A stretch of 64,000 nt of DNA from Erythrophleum ivorense (taxonomy: Eukaryota > Streptophyta > Magnoliopsida > Fabales > Fabaceae). The DNA is taken from contig JAIUCV010000231.1 in NCBI GenBank assembly GCA_026724425.1, positions 496,001 to 560,000 of the forward strand, written 5' to 3'. The position numbers and the translations under genes were made by a program. Below, in pieces: positions 39,486 through 52,800 of the stretch; position 1 is the stretch's first letter; every line of letters begins with the position of its first letter. The notes under the pieces are model-generated. The model made no database searches and was not told the DNA's origin. It worked only from the letters and a program-made list of their open reading frames with translations.

Positions 39486-41325
39486 TTTTTAATTCAATTT
39501 CTATTTTTTAAAAAGTAAAATTTATATAATATGACTATGATAACTCTAATTCTATGTTAACCCCAAAAATTATATGACTCTTAAATTTTATTTTGCATTG
39601 AAATCTGTCGAGTGTTTAACTCAACTTTGAATTGAGGGCTTTGAACCACCAAATAACTCTCTTAAGCATCTCCTAGATAATTGTGCTTTAAAAATTGTTT
39701 GAAGTTAGTTTTAATATAGGTAATAGTTATTTTAAAAATAAATTTCTATAATTTTTAAGAACATAATATATATTTTTTTAAAAATCTCAAATCTTGAAAT
39801 ATATCTATAATTATATTTTAAATATTCAAATAATAACCTTATTAAGAAATATATATTTTTAAAAAATTATTGTGTCTCATTGAAAAACATATAATAAAAT
39901 ACTTAACTTGTTTAATTTAAAAGACTCTTTTATTTTTATAATAAATTTAATTTTTAACTACTTATTTTTTATATTTTTATAACACCATTTTATACCTCAT
40001 TCAAATTATCTCATGTATTAAGGGCACGTATCTCAAGGAAGCCATTCCCAATCCAATGGAGTGCTCAAGCGTTTTCCAGCATCGTCCAGCGAAGAATATG
40101 AGTATGTTTGGGTAAGTTTTTATATAATTTTTATATAATGTTTATTATATTTTTATAATAATCATTTAATAATATTTTATTATTTTTATTACTATTTTAA
40201 AATAGAAGAACAAAATTATTTATATCTTTAAAATTATTTTTTTAATTTTTTTACAATCACATTCATTTTACATCATTAATATTATATAAGCCTTAACCAT
40301 AATAAGACCACGTTTATTATATTCATTAACTTCTCTCTTTCTCTCTCACATAAGGTTTTGGAAGTAGAAAGTGAAAAAAAAAAGACAAAAGAATTGAATC
40401 CTCATACATTAAAAGGCTCTTCGAATCATAAATTAAGACGATGGATCGCACTCCTGAGGAAGAAAACCAGCACTTTGTATCATAGCATTAGCCCTCTTGA
40501 TTTTTAAATCAAAACGTGCACATTAAAAAAAAGAAAAACACTTGTCTGATTAGCCAATGTAATCTAATACATGTAGGAATGATTATGGACTTGGTGTTAT
40601 GGTCTCAAAATTTGTTTAGATGCACTTGGTGCATGGAGCACCAAATATAATTAATAATTAAAATTTAATTTGTACAGGTAAAATTCATATGTAATATAGG
40701 TAAAATTTATATACAAAATAAATCTTAATTGTTGAATATATAAATGACGTGGCATTATTGATACAAGTAAGAATTACTCTACAGTCCCTATCCTCAGACC
40801 CAAAAAAAAAAGAGATTTTTCCTATCATTGGACTTGTATATTTTGCCATACAAAAAATGTTTTTCTTTCACAATAATTTTTTTTATAAAATTTCATTTTT
40901 CTTAAAACATAGTTCTAAATAAGCAGAAATTTTGCCAAATGGACTCTGGGTCTATAACATGCTTATGAATTAAAAATTAATGGATCTCTAATACCCCACG
41001 TGACTCCACCAATTGGATTTTGGACCCGCGTTTCTAGAGCCAAGGATTATTTTCATTATTATGCTTCCAACATGATCATAGGTTGTTCCAATTTATTCAC
41101 CAACTCATTTTGTATTTTAAATTCTATTAGCCGCGTCCTAAATAATACATGTAAGTTGGTGACAGATTTTTTTAATTTAATGAATAATAAATAAAAGGCA
41201 AATTTGCCCACTTCTGCCCTCAATGATGAGAAAAATTTAGAAATAAAAGCCCACACAACCTTCCTTTCTCCCAGTCACCTTCTCCCTTCTCCCTTCCTTC
41301 CATTTTCATCTTCCTTCTCTCCATA
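39486..41325. other. Intergenic DNA upstream of the dicarboxylate transporter
   Basis: AT-rich DNA with no gene seen. The last 120 bp are pyrimidine-rich (CTTCTCCCTTC type), typical of a plant 5' UTR, and end in CCATAATGACC at the transporter start. No firm TATA box could be chosen. Confidence 0.45.
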
Positions 41326-44300
41326 ATGACCACCGGACACTCTCAGCCGCCAGCGTCGAACGGCCTCAAGTCGCCGCTTCTCCCCCTTCACGAACCAATC
41401 CAAAGATCACAGAGCTTGCCTTTGGTTGTCAAGTCCCTTCTCCGCCTCAAAATTTTCTATGTGATTCTTGGACCCATATTGTCCCTTATGGTATGCCTCC
41501 TCGTGAAGCTTGATGCTCCGGCGACTAGCCGGAACATGCTGGCCGTGATTGTGTGGATCTTCACATGGTGGGTGACGGAGGCCGTGCCGCTTCCGGTGAC
41601 CTCCATGTGCCCCTTGTTTCTTTTCCCCCTCTTTGGAATAGCTTCAGCTGATAGTGTAGCTCACTCTTACATGGACGATGTGATTTCCCTGGTTTTGGGA
41701 AGCTTTATACTTGCTCTTGCCGTTGAACGCTATAACGTCCACAGAAGATTGGCCTTGAACGTGAGTTCACTCATGCTTGCCTCAATTTTTTTTCCATATT
41801 AATAAAGGAAAATTTTGGTTTTTCGAAAGTTATTGTTCATTGATTTATTGATTTCATATTCCTTTTGTTCTGTTTCAATTATTGTATTGCGCGCCCAAAG
41901 AGCACATAAATTTATTGCGCATATATATATATATATATATATCAATCATTAGATCCCATAAATTAATAAATTTTGGACACTTCTCATGTATTTTTCACGA
42001 GGATGTGGAATCTTCTATTTTTACCTTCTCTATTCGATATTATATATGTCTAATATATATAACGAAAGAGTAATTTTAGTTATATGCTTCTTTTCTTCTA
42101 ATTTGAGCCTACGATTTATCCCGTGAGTGTTATAGAATTCTTTTTTTTTTAATTATCATGCTTATTATAAATGATGATATCTGAATTTAGCTAGGGGTTC
42201 TGAAAGATTTTCTTTTTATGTCTGACTACCATAAAAAAATCACTTTTTAAGAGTATCAATTTTTTATGAGAAAATTAAAAAATTTTATACTAATATTATT
42301 ACAGGTGACACTGGTGTTTTGCGGTGATCCTCTGAGTCCACCGCTACTTCTATTGGGTCTAAGTGCCACGTCATTCTTTGTGAGCATGTGGATGCACAAT
42401 GTGGCAGCGGCAGTGATGATGATGCCAGTGGCCACCGGGATCCTACAGCGACTGCCACCGCCGGGGCAGCAATGCGACGACGTCGTAAACAAGTTCTGCA
42501 GAGCGGTGGTTCTGACGGTGGTGTACGCTACGGCCATTGGAGGGATAAGCACGCTGACAGGGACAGGTGTGAACCTCATATTGGTGGGCATGTGGAAGAG
42601 CCTTGTCCCAGGGGCTAAGCCCATCAGCTTCAACACTTGGTTCTTCTTTGGCTTTCCTGCTGCTGCTCTCATCCTCATCTCCTTTTGGTGCATCCTCTGC
42701 TTCCTCTATGTCCCTAAGGACTCCGCTCGCCTTCTCTCTTCTTATTTGGATAAGGCCCACTTGAAGAGAGATCTTGAAGATCTTGGTAAGCATAAACATC
42801 CCTCAGCTTCCAAGTGTTTTATGATTTGAGATTTTTCTTTTTTTAGAAGCTCTGTTTGTTTCATTTAATTTTTTTAATGAATAAAAAATTCCTGTTGGTT
42901 TGCCTTTTTCGTTGTTCTACATCTGAAACGAATTCCCCTCGCTCGTTGCTTATTCCCGCATGGTAAATATCTGGTTCTCTCGGGTCCATTGTGCCAGTGT
43001 CAGCCTTAATGGTGGCAATGGAGCTGCCACTCACCAAATTGGGGGAAGGTGGACCCCAATGGCTTCTCCTTTCTTTACGGGGGAAGCTTTGCGCATCTTC
43101 TAAAATTAGAAGTGTAAAGCTTTTTCTGATGCATGTGCTTGTCTGGACGTGGCTCACTATATTCGTTATTCGTACAAGTTCATTAATCTAAAAGATGAGA
43201 AGAAATCACGAGTTGCTCTTGAAAAGGATGAGAATGGTGTCGTTTGGGATGGCTTCTTCCATAAATATTGCTCTCAACATCTTAATCCGTATGGTGCAAT
43301 ACGTTAACTTTGTTGTGCCCGAATAACTCAACTGGTCCCGTAAATGAAAAAATGTTTATTTAATTGGTAATGACATAGATGGTTTGTTTATATTTTTTAC
43401 TCTTTTTCGTTTTTCTTTCAAATTTTTTTTAATTGGGGTCTTTCATAAACTTAATTAGTCTGCTCTGTGCTCACCATATTTTCCAAGCTAATAAAGTAGC
43501 GATTTGGGTATTTGCAGGTCCCATGGCTTTTGCTGAGAAGATGGTGTTGTCTGTGTTTGGAGTACGTTTTCCTCATCGCAGAATTTCATGTTTAGCATCT
43601 TATTATATGGAAATTAGCTTTCTTATTAGGTGGGCACTGACAGGCAGTAATGATCAATGCAGTTGTTGATTGTTTTATGGATGACAAGGAGGATCACTGA
43701 CGACATTCCTGGATGGGGAGCTCTCTTCCACGGCCTTGTCGGGGACGGAAGTGTCAGTGTGAGTACTCTATCCACTGATGGATATTACCTAACAAATACA
43801 AATATATTCTAACATGAATATGGGATATAACGTTCAATAAAATTCATGTAACATTGTTCTGAAAAGTTGGATCTTTTTTTAATGCAATATTGTAGGTTAT
43901 GGTGGCAGTGTTATTGTTCATAATCCCAAACAAGAAGGAGGTGGGTGGGAAGCTTATGGACTGGAATGAATGCAAGAAGCTACCATGGAACCTGATATTG
44001 CTTCTAGGAGCTGGTTTTGCCTTAGCCGATGGGGTTCAGTCAAGTGGCCTAGCAGATGAGCTATCAAGAGCCTTAGACTTCTTACAAGATGCTCCGTATT
44101 TGGCCATTGCTCCTGCTGTTAGCCTAATGAGCAGCATTATCACCGAGTTCATCACCTCCAATGATGCCACAGCCACCTTGCTTATCCCTCTTCTTTATCA
44201 CATTGCCAAGACCGTGCGGGTGCACCCTCTTCTCCTCATGGTTCCGGGAGCCATCGCCACCGAGTTTGCTTACTGGCTTCCGACTTCGACCCCGTCTAAC

Positions 44301-45384
44301 GTGGTTGGCTTCGCCACTGGCCGCATTGAAATTCAAGACATGCTCAAAATTGGCTTGCCTCTCAAAGTTGCTGGCATTGCTGTGCTCTCCTTTCTAATGC
44401 CAACGCTAGGTAAATTCAGTTGAGGATAACCGTCACATGTAGATAGAAATTGGGGTGCACGCCAAACCGGCCTGCTTAGTGAGCCTGGTCTGGCTTAGCC
44501 GTATCAATTTGGGTGCCATGTTAGTCGGTATGGCTATGCCTGATAATGTGCGTGTATATATATATATATATATATATTAAAAAAATTTATTTTACATAGA
44601 TTTATAAAAAAAAAATATTTTTTTAAGAGTAAAACATAATTTTACAGGGATTTAGATGAAAATTTTATTTTAAAGATAAAATATAATTTTATAAAGATTT
44701 ATATAAAAATATAATATTTTTAAATGAATTTTTTCATAATTTTTATCAAAAATAAAAAAGCTTAAACAGCCCAATCAATGGTGCCAAGTGAAATTAAGTC
44801 AGGCTAAGCACTAGGCTTAAAAATTGTTGCCCGATTAAAATTGGATTAGGAATCGGGCTGGCCAAAAAGTTGGACCGGCTTGATATTTGTATAATCTTAG
44901 ATAATAACTTTAAAACATAATATTTAACATTCTTAGATTATCTTAAAAACTAAAACATTATATTTCAATTAAAACTAACTTTAAGTCACAGAATTACTGT
45001 CATGCGAAACTTTATGCCTCAATCATCTTTTCTAATTTTCTTGTTGTTTAAGGTATCATGTGAAAATAAAATACTTTTAGATATTAATTCTAACTTAAAT
45101 GTAATATGTTTAATTTCTGTAATAATATAAAGGAAAAAAAGGTCATCTTTAAAAGTCTTTGTATCCAGATTATAATTAGGCTAGAGTTTAAGAAGGTTAT
45201 ATGTATTTTTTTTAGCAATACTTTTAGAACCAGTTTATTTGAAAAAATAAAAAAATAATGAAGCTGATTTGAAATAATGGGATTCTGAAGGCTAAGTTCT
45301 GATGTTGCAGGAGCTGTTGTTTTCGGAACAAATCATGATATTAAATGGGTGACACAGATAAACTCTCGTTGGTGGATAAATTGA
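41326..45384 (+). CDS. TDT: Tonoplast dicarboxylate transporter (SLC13/DASS family)
   Basis: Six exons join in frame: 41326-41760, 42305-42785, 43518-43561, 43663-43758, 43896-44409 and 45311-45384, giving 547 aa, close to plant TDT proteins. All introns are GT-AG. The product is a multi-pass membrane protein moving malate and other dicarboxylates across the vacuolar membrane. Family marks are MLAVIVWIFTWWVTEAVPLP, WMHNVAAAVMMMPVATGIL, the first ligand loop ISTLTGTGVNLILVGMW, PNKKEVGGKLMDWNECKKLP, TEFITSNDATATLLIPLL (second SNxT-type motif) and PTSTPSNVVGFATG. Exon 3 is only 44 bp. Exon 6 is the least certain: it keeps the frame (PTLG|AVVFGTN) and ends at a TGA, but its last residues are not conserved by my recall. 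Only exon 6 depends on the acceptor at 45310. Confidence 0.9.
41921..41942. repeat. TA microsatellite in transporter intron 1
   Basis: An uninterrupted AT dinucleotide run. It is likely to be length-polymorphic. Confidence 0.85.
44410..45310 (+). other. Transporter intron 5, carrying a TA tract and dispersed repeat
   Basis: A 901-bp intron with a GTAAAT donor and a GATGTTGCAG acceptor. It holds a TA run (44555-44578) and sequence related to the dispersed repeat seen near 36120-36920, suggesting an old insertion. Confidence 0.6.
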
Positions 45385-47516
45385 GTTCCCTTCCTCACTT
45401 TTGTCTAATAATTTTGGAAGTGCATGTGGTCTACCATTTACAGAATCTTCCATACCCAATATATGGAAGAAGCTTGAAAGCCTACAAACGCCTTACACTA
45501 AATTGTGGTATGAATAGGTTTATCTATGGTGCTCGATCTGGAGGAATAGATTTTTTCTTTTAACATCCAATGTAATCTTTCCTTCAGCCAATTATCAATT
45601 ACTGAATGAAGACTAGTGTATTTAATTAGGTTGGAAGTTGTTACTGATTAGTTCTGTATTTTCTATTATTTTTATATAGTTTTTCAGTTTATTTATGATA
45701 TCAAATATACCAATTGTTTTTCTTAGTTTGTAATCAATAATATTTTTATAATATTGTTATTGAAAAGTCACAATCATATTTTAGTTAAAAAAATTTAATA
45801 ACAAAGAAATTAAAAACTGCACTTAAGTCTAATTTTAAAATAAAAAAATTTATAAGAGTGTAATTCTAATAAAAAGATGAAAAAATAAATAAGTATAAGT
45901 AATGACCTTTTCTTTTCAAATCAAACTTTATTACATAATAAAATTATATTATAGCAAAAGATAATAATAAAATTAGAGATTTATGAAAGAGTGGTGTCAA
46001 ATTGATCCTGGAAAATAGGGTTTTTAATTTTTGTTTAATGAGTAAATTATATTAATTTTTATTTTTTTAATGATCTGTTCGATATGTCTTCTATTTTAAA
46101 ATTTATATTTTTTTATATTTATTTTTTATCAATAAAATTAATTTTTTCATACAACCTACATTTTTTAAAATAAAATTATTTAACTATTTTATTAATAATA
46201 AAATTATGTTTTCGTATTAAAACTTACTATGAATTTAAATTTTTTATCATATTAAAAATAAAATTATAATTTTATATTATATAAAAAGTTAACCCTTCTT
46301 TATAGCAAATAAATTGTAGAGAAATTTTTCATAATATTTATCCAGATATTAAAAGAGTTAAATGAAAATTCTAAAATAAAAAAAATATCAAATATAATTC
46401 AATTAAACATAAGATTAGCTTAATTTACTCTTATTTAGTTTAATAAGGATATCATGTACCTGATATTCCTAACTATATAAAATTAACCCTTTGTTAGGGA
46501 ATCAAACTGTAAATCCCCCCTCAAAAAAAAAGAAAAAAGAAAAAAAAGAAAAAAAAACAAACAACGGCAACAACCAATTGTGCAATTCCTCCTCTGCAGC
46601 ACTTTTGAGTTCTTTCTCCAGTGCAGTTGTTCCCCGTCATCTTCCTCCCTCACATCCGACTTCGGCGTCTCAAGGTTGTTTTGTTGGGCGTTACCACGAG
46701 GCGCCTCTCTCAGGCAAGAAAAGGGAAACAATGTTGGGCTAACTGTCATTCTGTCCAGAACCAAAATCTTTGTATTTAGAGATTGTAGCCATGTCTTTTG
46801 GTGCGGTATTTGTGTCACTTTGATAGGTTGAGAAAATTTGGCCTGTGTTTTTTGTTTTAATGGTCAATAAAACAATTTGTCCAGTTTCTTTTCCTTTATG
46901 CGAAGTAGCGACTCCTGGACTTTCTGTTATTTTCTATCTGGTTGCAAGCAAGATATTTGTAGTTGGAAATTTAGATGGTTCTGAAATAGTCATAGATTTG
47001 CAAATTTAAGCAATAAGGGAAATAGTCATCCGGATGATTCTGGAATTGAAGTTGGGAATTGGGATGGTTCTCAAATAGCCACAGATTTGCAAATTATGAT
47101 TTATGAGTTCGTGGAAGGTTTGGAAACTGGCACTATGTAAAGCTCATTTTTTTGACGACTGCAATATACATTGTCATAACTGCATTTTGGCACACTTCAC
47201 TGCTTCATGAAGCTGATTTCTGGGTTCATGCCAAAGAAATGGATGTGTTCTGACATTCTCCTCATTTTGTCCGGGTTTGGAAACTGGCACCATGTAAAAC
47301 TCATTTATTTGACGACTGCAGCATACATTTTCATAACTGCATTGTGAAATACATAACTGCCTAATGGTCTCATTTTATGTAATACTATTCAGTCTTATCC
47401 TATGGAGGGCACCAAGCAGAGCCTTAGTGTTTCTTGCTAACTCCTTCAGTGACTTCTTGTTATCCCAGATCGCTGTGGAAGTGTTACTGTGATCTTTCCC
47501 AAGCACTCAACTCTCA
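45385..47516. other. Spacer between transporter and EMG1 pseudogene
   Basis: AT-rich to about 46500, then higher in GC. Two local duplications are visible: about 46970-47015 with 47060-47100, and about 47115-47190 with 47271-47350 (GGTTTGGAAACTGGCAC in both). The 46570-46830 part looks like a leader or promoter, with several overlapping short frames but no recognised protein. Confidence 0.4.
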
Positions 47517-49191
47517 TTGGCAGAGATGCTTAATCCTTGTGGAAACAGTATGCTGAAGCTGAAGAGGGGGTTGAAACAAACCAATAACATGACCATTAGA
47601 AAAGAAGAGCAACATGCGAACCAGACGTCGATCGCAATAGCATTGGAAAAGGGAGAAGTTGCAGCGGACAACGGGCTGACAGATACACCTTTGGTACGTT
47701 CTCCACCTAATGTGAGGTGTCGTGCCATATTCATCCTTGACAATGCTTCTCTGAAAAGGGGTCTCGTTAGAAAGGTAATTAATAATCATTAATGTGCAAA
47801 TCTTGTTTATGGGATTTGATTGTTTGTTGGCTAACCTTTCTAATATTCCCTGGTTATGAGGGAAGTTGTTGAAATTTGTTGATCTTAGTATGTGTTTACC
47901 TTTTTATTGATTTTGTGGTTTTCTTATGTATGATTTAGGAGTGGAAAATTTTGAATTCAGATGATGATGCCCAATTTCTACTGAAGCAAAAGAAGAATCT
48001 CAATTGACTATCGGCCCGATATAGTTCATGAGGTTGGCAACTATTCTCATATCTCTTAAACATGATCTTTCAATATCTTTAAGGTGAATTATCTTATAGT
48101 CAAATTTCTTTAACTGGAATGAATGTGAATAGATAAGGAGTAATGCTATTGACACAAAAAAAAGGTTCTTAAAAGGATACACACGCCAGTGAAGAACCTT
48201 AGGATTATGGATTACTTGCACAAGATTTGTGTCAGTGCACATATTGCACTGATAATTGATCACATTTTATAAATTAGGCTACCTGATGTAGATGTTGTTT
48301 TCCACCAGACGTACATAAAAATAGTTCATAATAGCAATTAAGTTAACTTTTGAATTCTTCAGGCTCTCCGCTCCATTTTAGATAGCCCACTTAATAAAGC
48401 TGGAATGGTTGCTGCTATATATGTTAAAATTGATGAAGGAGTTCTTTTTGAAGTCATGCCACATGTTCGCATTCCACGAACAAGTAAGCGATTCTGTGGT
48501 GTTATCAGTTAGTGTTCTACATACGACTTTCCTTCTTCCTTTATTATGTTTTCAGCCACAGGGAGTATTGTTTTTTATTATGAAACTTATTTTTTAATTT
48601 ATTTTGGTCTTATACAATACTGTAGTGGAGTTGCTTCAAAAATCCTCCGTGCGTGCAAAAGACACAAATGAAGTACTCCTTCGTGTTCTTTAAGAACCAG
48701 TGACACACCATTTACCTGCCAATGCTCACATAGTAGGTGGGTTATATTACAATTTGAGACTCTTTAAGGTTTTTGGTCATCTTCCTATTTTGGCAAGCTG
48801 GTGATTTTGATGTAAGCATGTTGTTTTTGGGAGACGTAGGCCTCTCATATAGTTCAGAAAAACTGGTTGACATAGAGACTATGTGTGTGTTTAGAATCCC
48901 GTTTCAATATTATGTTTGTGTAAAAGCAGCAAATTGCTACTTTTTGAAAAACGTGATTTTGCTATCTGAGAACGCAGAAACAAACACGTATTATGTGTCA
49001 GTCATGAGTGATGCTATGAGTGCTATGTTTATGGTATGTTCTAATTTTATTAATGATGTAATGTGACAGAAACTTGATCTTCAAGGTTAATTTTTTGGTC
49101 TCAATCATTGTAATAGATTCCTGTTTATTTTCAGGTGGGTGCAATGGTAATGGGAATGTAGAAAAGGACTATATGCATGATTGTATTTCAG
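47517..49191 (+). pseudogene. EMG1: EMG1/NEP1 18S rRNA pseudouridine methyltransferase pseudogene
   Basis: Exon-like pieces match the SPOUT methyltransferase NEP1, which acts in 40S ribosome biogenesis. They are 47517-47774 (CRAIFILDNASLKRGLVRK), 47939-48032 (EWKILNSDDDAQFLLKQKK, then YRPDIVHE), 48363 to about 48510 (ALRSILDSPLNKAG, FEVMPHVRIPRTSKRFCGV), 48626-48736 (ELLQKSSVRAKDTNEVLLRV, EPVTHHLPANAHIV), 48840 to about 48879 (GLSYSSEKLVDIE), about 48988-49033 and 49135-49191 (VGAMVMG). Lesions are a 1-nt insertion near 48005, a TAA inside the exon at 48626-48736, loss of a normal donor after RFCGV, an insertion at about 48887-48990, and a 1-nt loss near 49155. The usual basic N-terminus and the SGYPLSA C-terminal exon are missing. 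It cannot make an active enzyme. Confidence 0.85.
48887..48990. mobile_element. Small MITE-like insertion in an EMG1 pseudogene exon
   Basis: About 104 bp separates DIE from YYVS, which are contiguous in EMG1 proteins. The insert starts GTGTTTAGAATCCCG and ends GAACGCAGAAACAAACAC, a partial inverted repeat. TATGTGT occurs just before it (48880-48886) and again just after (48992-48998), as a 7-8 bp target duplication of hAT type would. An old intron is the alternative, but splice signals do not restore the frame. Confidence 0.5.
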
Positions 49192-49342
49192 GTAATAACT
49201 GATAACTTTTGAAATATGTAGTTTATGTTCTTTCATCTTCTCAGTGTTCTCATGGTTCCCCATGCTTGTGTTCTATACCTAGTTGTCAAGTTGATAGTAT
49301 TATTAGCTTCAATAAACAATTGATAAATAGCACAAAAATTTA

Positions 49343-49462
49343 GCAATTATTTAATCTTTGCATGATTAAAATATTCAAGTAAACTGGAGTACTTAAATGA
49401 TTGCAATTATTTAATCTTTGCATGATCAAAATATTCAAGTCAACTAGAGTACTTAAACGATT
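49343..49462. repeat. 60-bp tandem duplication
   Basis: Two adjacent 60-bp units start GCAATTATTTAATC at 49343 and 49403 and differ at only a few positions. Confidence 0.85.
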
Positions 49463-49808
49463 TTGTAATATATAGATTCATTAGTAATTATTAAGTCCTG
49501 AAATGATGCTAAATAATACTAAATTTGTATCTAATAATCACCATTTAAGATCAATTTCATGATCACTCCCACTATCTTCATTGTCATCCAGTGTGACTGT
49601 CTATACCCTTTTCCTCAGATTTAAACCTTTGCAATTCCTGCATTTCAGACTTCAATTAGCGGGATTCCCTCAAATCATCCCGCAATAAGTATTACCAACT
49701 CTCCTAATCAAATATTGTGATTCGAACAATTGAACAACATTGAACCTATCATTCATCTGTTATACTCCTGACAATAGGTTTTTGAGCTATCAATGATAAA
49801 ACTACCAT

Positions 49809-52800
49809 CTTTTAATTTTCAAGACTTTTGCAGCACAGTCTCCTTGTGTAATGGAATGTAAGATTTTGAAGAATTTTTTGGCTAAATAGATAATGGTTCA
49901 TTATCCCCCATTCTTAATTAAGATAACTCTTAATAACTTTTCTTACTTCCCCTTATTCTCTCTTAGTGTCCATCCAAAATTTCAAACGTTAATGGTTAAA
50001 AGGGAAAATTAAAAGTTTAGTTAGTTTAGCCTACCAATTTGCGTGAGAGGAATTTCTTCTTGTAGAGAAGTAAGGTAAGTTAAGCACCTAAACTGATTAC
50101 CCACTTATTCTCGTACAATAACATTTTGCGTGATCAATGTTCTTCTTTTCTTGTTGCCCATTTTCTTTTCCTCCATGCTTGGCTTCATGATCCTTCCGAT
50201 ATGTTTTGCATTTTGGTGCAATCTCACAAGAAAGACAGCATTTTCCCCAAAATATGGAGGCAACACCACCACCCTCCCTGCCTTAGCATCCACAGCACCA
50301 GTTTTCCTGTTCTTTGTATCCATGTCAAGTAGTCTTTTTTCGGTTAGGGATTGAAAGTTTGTTTCTTGCAAATTAAAGTGGCGCAAAGTTTCTGTAGATT
50401 AGTCATATGGAAATATTCAGGCCATTTGACCATTGTTGAAGTCTGGCGTCTCATTGGACATGTTGGATCGAAGACTTTTTTATTTTAATTATGCCAAACA
50501 TTTTAATTGATGTAATTTTTGGAAAATAATTTATTGGGACAAAATTATAATTGTCGAAAATATTATTTTGAGTCAAGATTAATTTGTTAGGCTATATATT
50601 GTTTCATGGGGTAACGTGTTTTACTTAAAATAAATTTATAATAATGGTATTATATGATTTGAATGAAAAATGAAAGCTTTCCAAAAGATTTCATTTAAGT
50701 GAATACTCTTTATAGAAAGTTTTCAAAAATAATATTAATTGAGTCAAAGAATTTATATGAATTTTTTTTAAATAATATTAATCATGATTCAAATTAAAAT
50801 AAATTAGCTGTGTGCTTTCACTCTTTTCTACTTTCTTTACTTTTTGATTAAAGCATTTATTTTGAGTAGTAGAATTTTATTTTTTAAAAAACATGATATT
50901 ATTTAAAGAAATCATAATTAATTAAAGAAGATAAAATAGTTTTAAAATATAATAAAATATACCTTTTTTGGATTATTTTTAGACTAGCAAGACAATTATC
51001 TTCAAAAGCGGCATTAAAACCTTTCATTATCCACAAACTTTTGACGATTGAATTTCATTCTCCATCTTTTTTTTCATTCTAGTTTAAGTTTTTCTTTGGT
51101 TGCCATATGTAAGATTTTCATGTTTTTTATTTAGATTTAAATAAATAATTTTTCTCCTTTTTATTCATTATTTGTAATTCAAATATATTTTAAGGAAAAA
51201 TATTAATTTTAAATATAAAACAAAGAAAATATCAAAATCAAAATTTCATTTTCCTTTCCTTCCTTGTCATTCCATTTTCCTTGATTCAAACATATTCTAC
51301 TTAATTTATCGCTTTTGATTCATGAACCAAGCTTGTGGGTTGGGTTTGGCTTGGTTTAATTCTAGTGTACCTTTTTCCCCCTTCTCTTTCTGTTTGTTTC
51401 CCAGATAAAATTCAGGATGATCGAGCATCATCGGTGGAAGATGCCTTTGAGTATGTATGTAAGAGAGCTAATTAGAACAGTCAATGGGCTCAAATTATTG
51501 GTAAAAATAGAAAAGCTTTGGAAGGAATAGATGCAAGGCACAAACTTAGTAATTATAGATGTTACCATAATGTGATGAAAAAAAAAAATTACCGTATCGT
51601 CGTACCTATACCTGAGCAATATAGACACAGATATTACCATAATGTGATTGTATATTCACATGTGACTTGTTTCTCTTGACGCAGATATATGAAGGTTCCT
51701 CAGTATTTATTAGTGCCATAGCCAACAAGGTGATTGAGGTTTTGGACAGGCATTATGCAGCAGCCGGTCAACATACTAGTAGTAGCTACTAGAGTTAGGA
51801 GGAAGATAAATATCAAGAACATGCACAGATCTTCATAAATAGTCACATGTATGGGATTATAACGGATAATAATAATAAGTTCATGGGAGGAGATGATACC
51901 CATGAAATAGTGAAATTGACAAGTTGAATTGTTTCTGACTACCCTTTCATGATCTATCTACTTCTTCAATTCCAATCAAGCACTGACTACTGCAAAATAT
52001 AGTTTGCCAGAATTATAATTCAATCTGATAAACTTTACATAGTTTCCCTTTTCTATTTTTGGGTCTACTAAGAAATTCTTAAATAAATAATGCCTTTAAA
52101 TAATAAGTAGACTAAACATGTTGTTGAGAGATATGTAAGCACGTGAGTATACCTTTAAGTGAAAATTAAACTTTAACATGCTTACATGTCCTTCTGAAAT
52201 TAGTTTAATATACAATTTTTTTATGGACTGATTCTATTTGAAAACCTTTTATTTTTTAATTTACAAGGCATTATGAGAGACACGAACATGCTGATTAGAT
52301 TGTCTATCTACAGATGACTTGGGCCATACTGCTGCTTTTCTTTTCTGTATGCTCATGTGGTTTTTTCTTTCTTTTCTTCTTTTGGTAAATAATTAACTAA
52401 CTGGTTTCATTGCTTTAGTAACTATTTTTGTCATTTCCTTCCAATATCAACCACTTAACAAAGCCTTATCTCTATTCTTTAACCTACACCTTTGGCAACC
52501 TTCAAATCCTCCCTTCTCACTGATCACACACCTTTAAATTTTCACTCCACCTTCTGTTATAATTGGGCTTATATGCATACAAATTTAAACTTCTGCAACT
52601 TCATCTTGGGGAAGTCACAGACTAATATGGGCTATCTTTTCCTCTAGTTTTTAAGTAATGGGGATAGTCAAGCGCTGATTAATTTTGACATTAAATACAG
52701 AAAAACTAATTAAAAATAAGTCTCCCTGTGGAACAATATATTTGTCTTTCCACAACTATTATTGCAGATTCTTTAGCTACTATATATCAGATATATATGT

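Noticed and set aside
42256..42799. Minus-strand frames of 145 and 118 aa and a 76-aa plus-strand frame
   Set aside because: They are shadows of transporter exon 2.
43433..43669. 78-aa frame covering transporter exon 3
   Set aside because: Only the central 15 codons belong to the transporter; the remainder is intron read-through.
46483..46831. Three overlapping frames on both strands upstream of the EMG1 pseudogene
   Set aside because: None extends into EMG1 homology or resembles its basic N-terminus; probably leader or promoter DNA.
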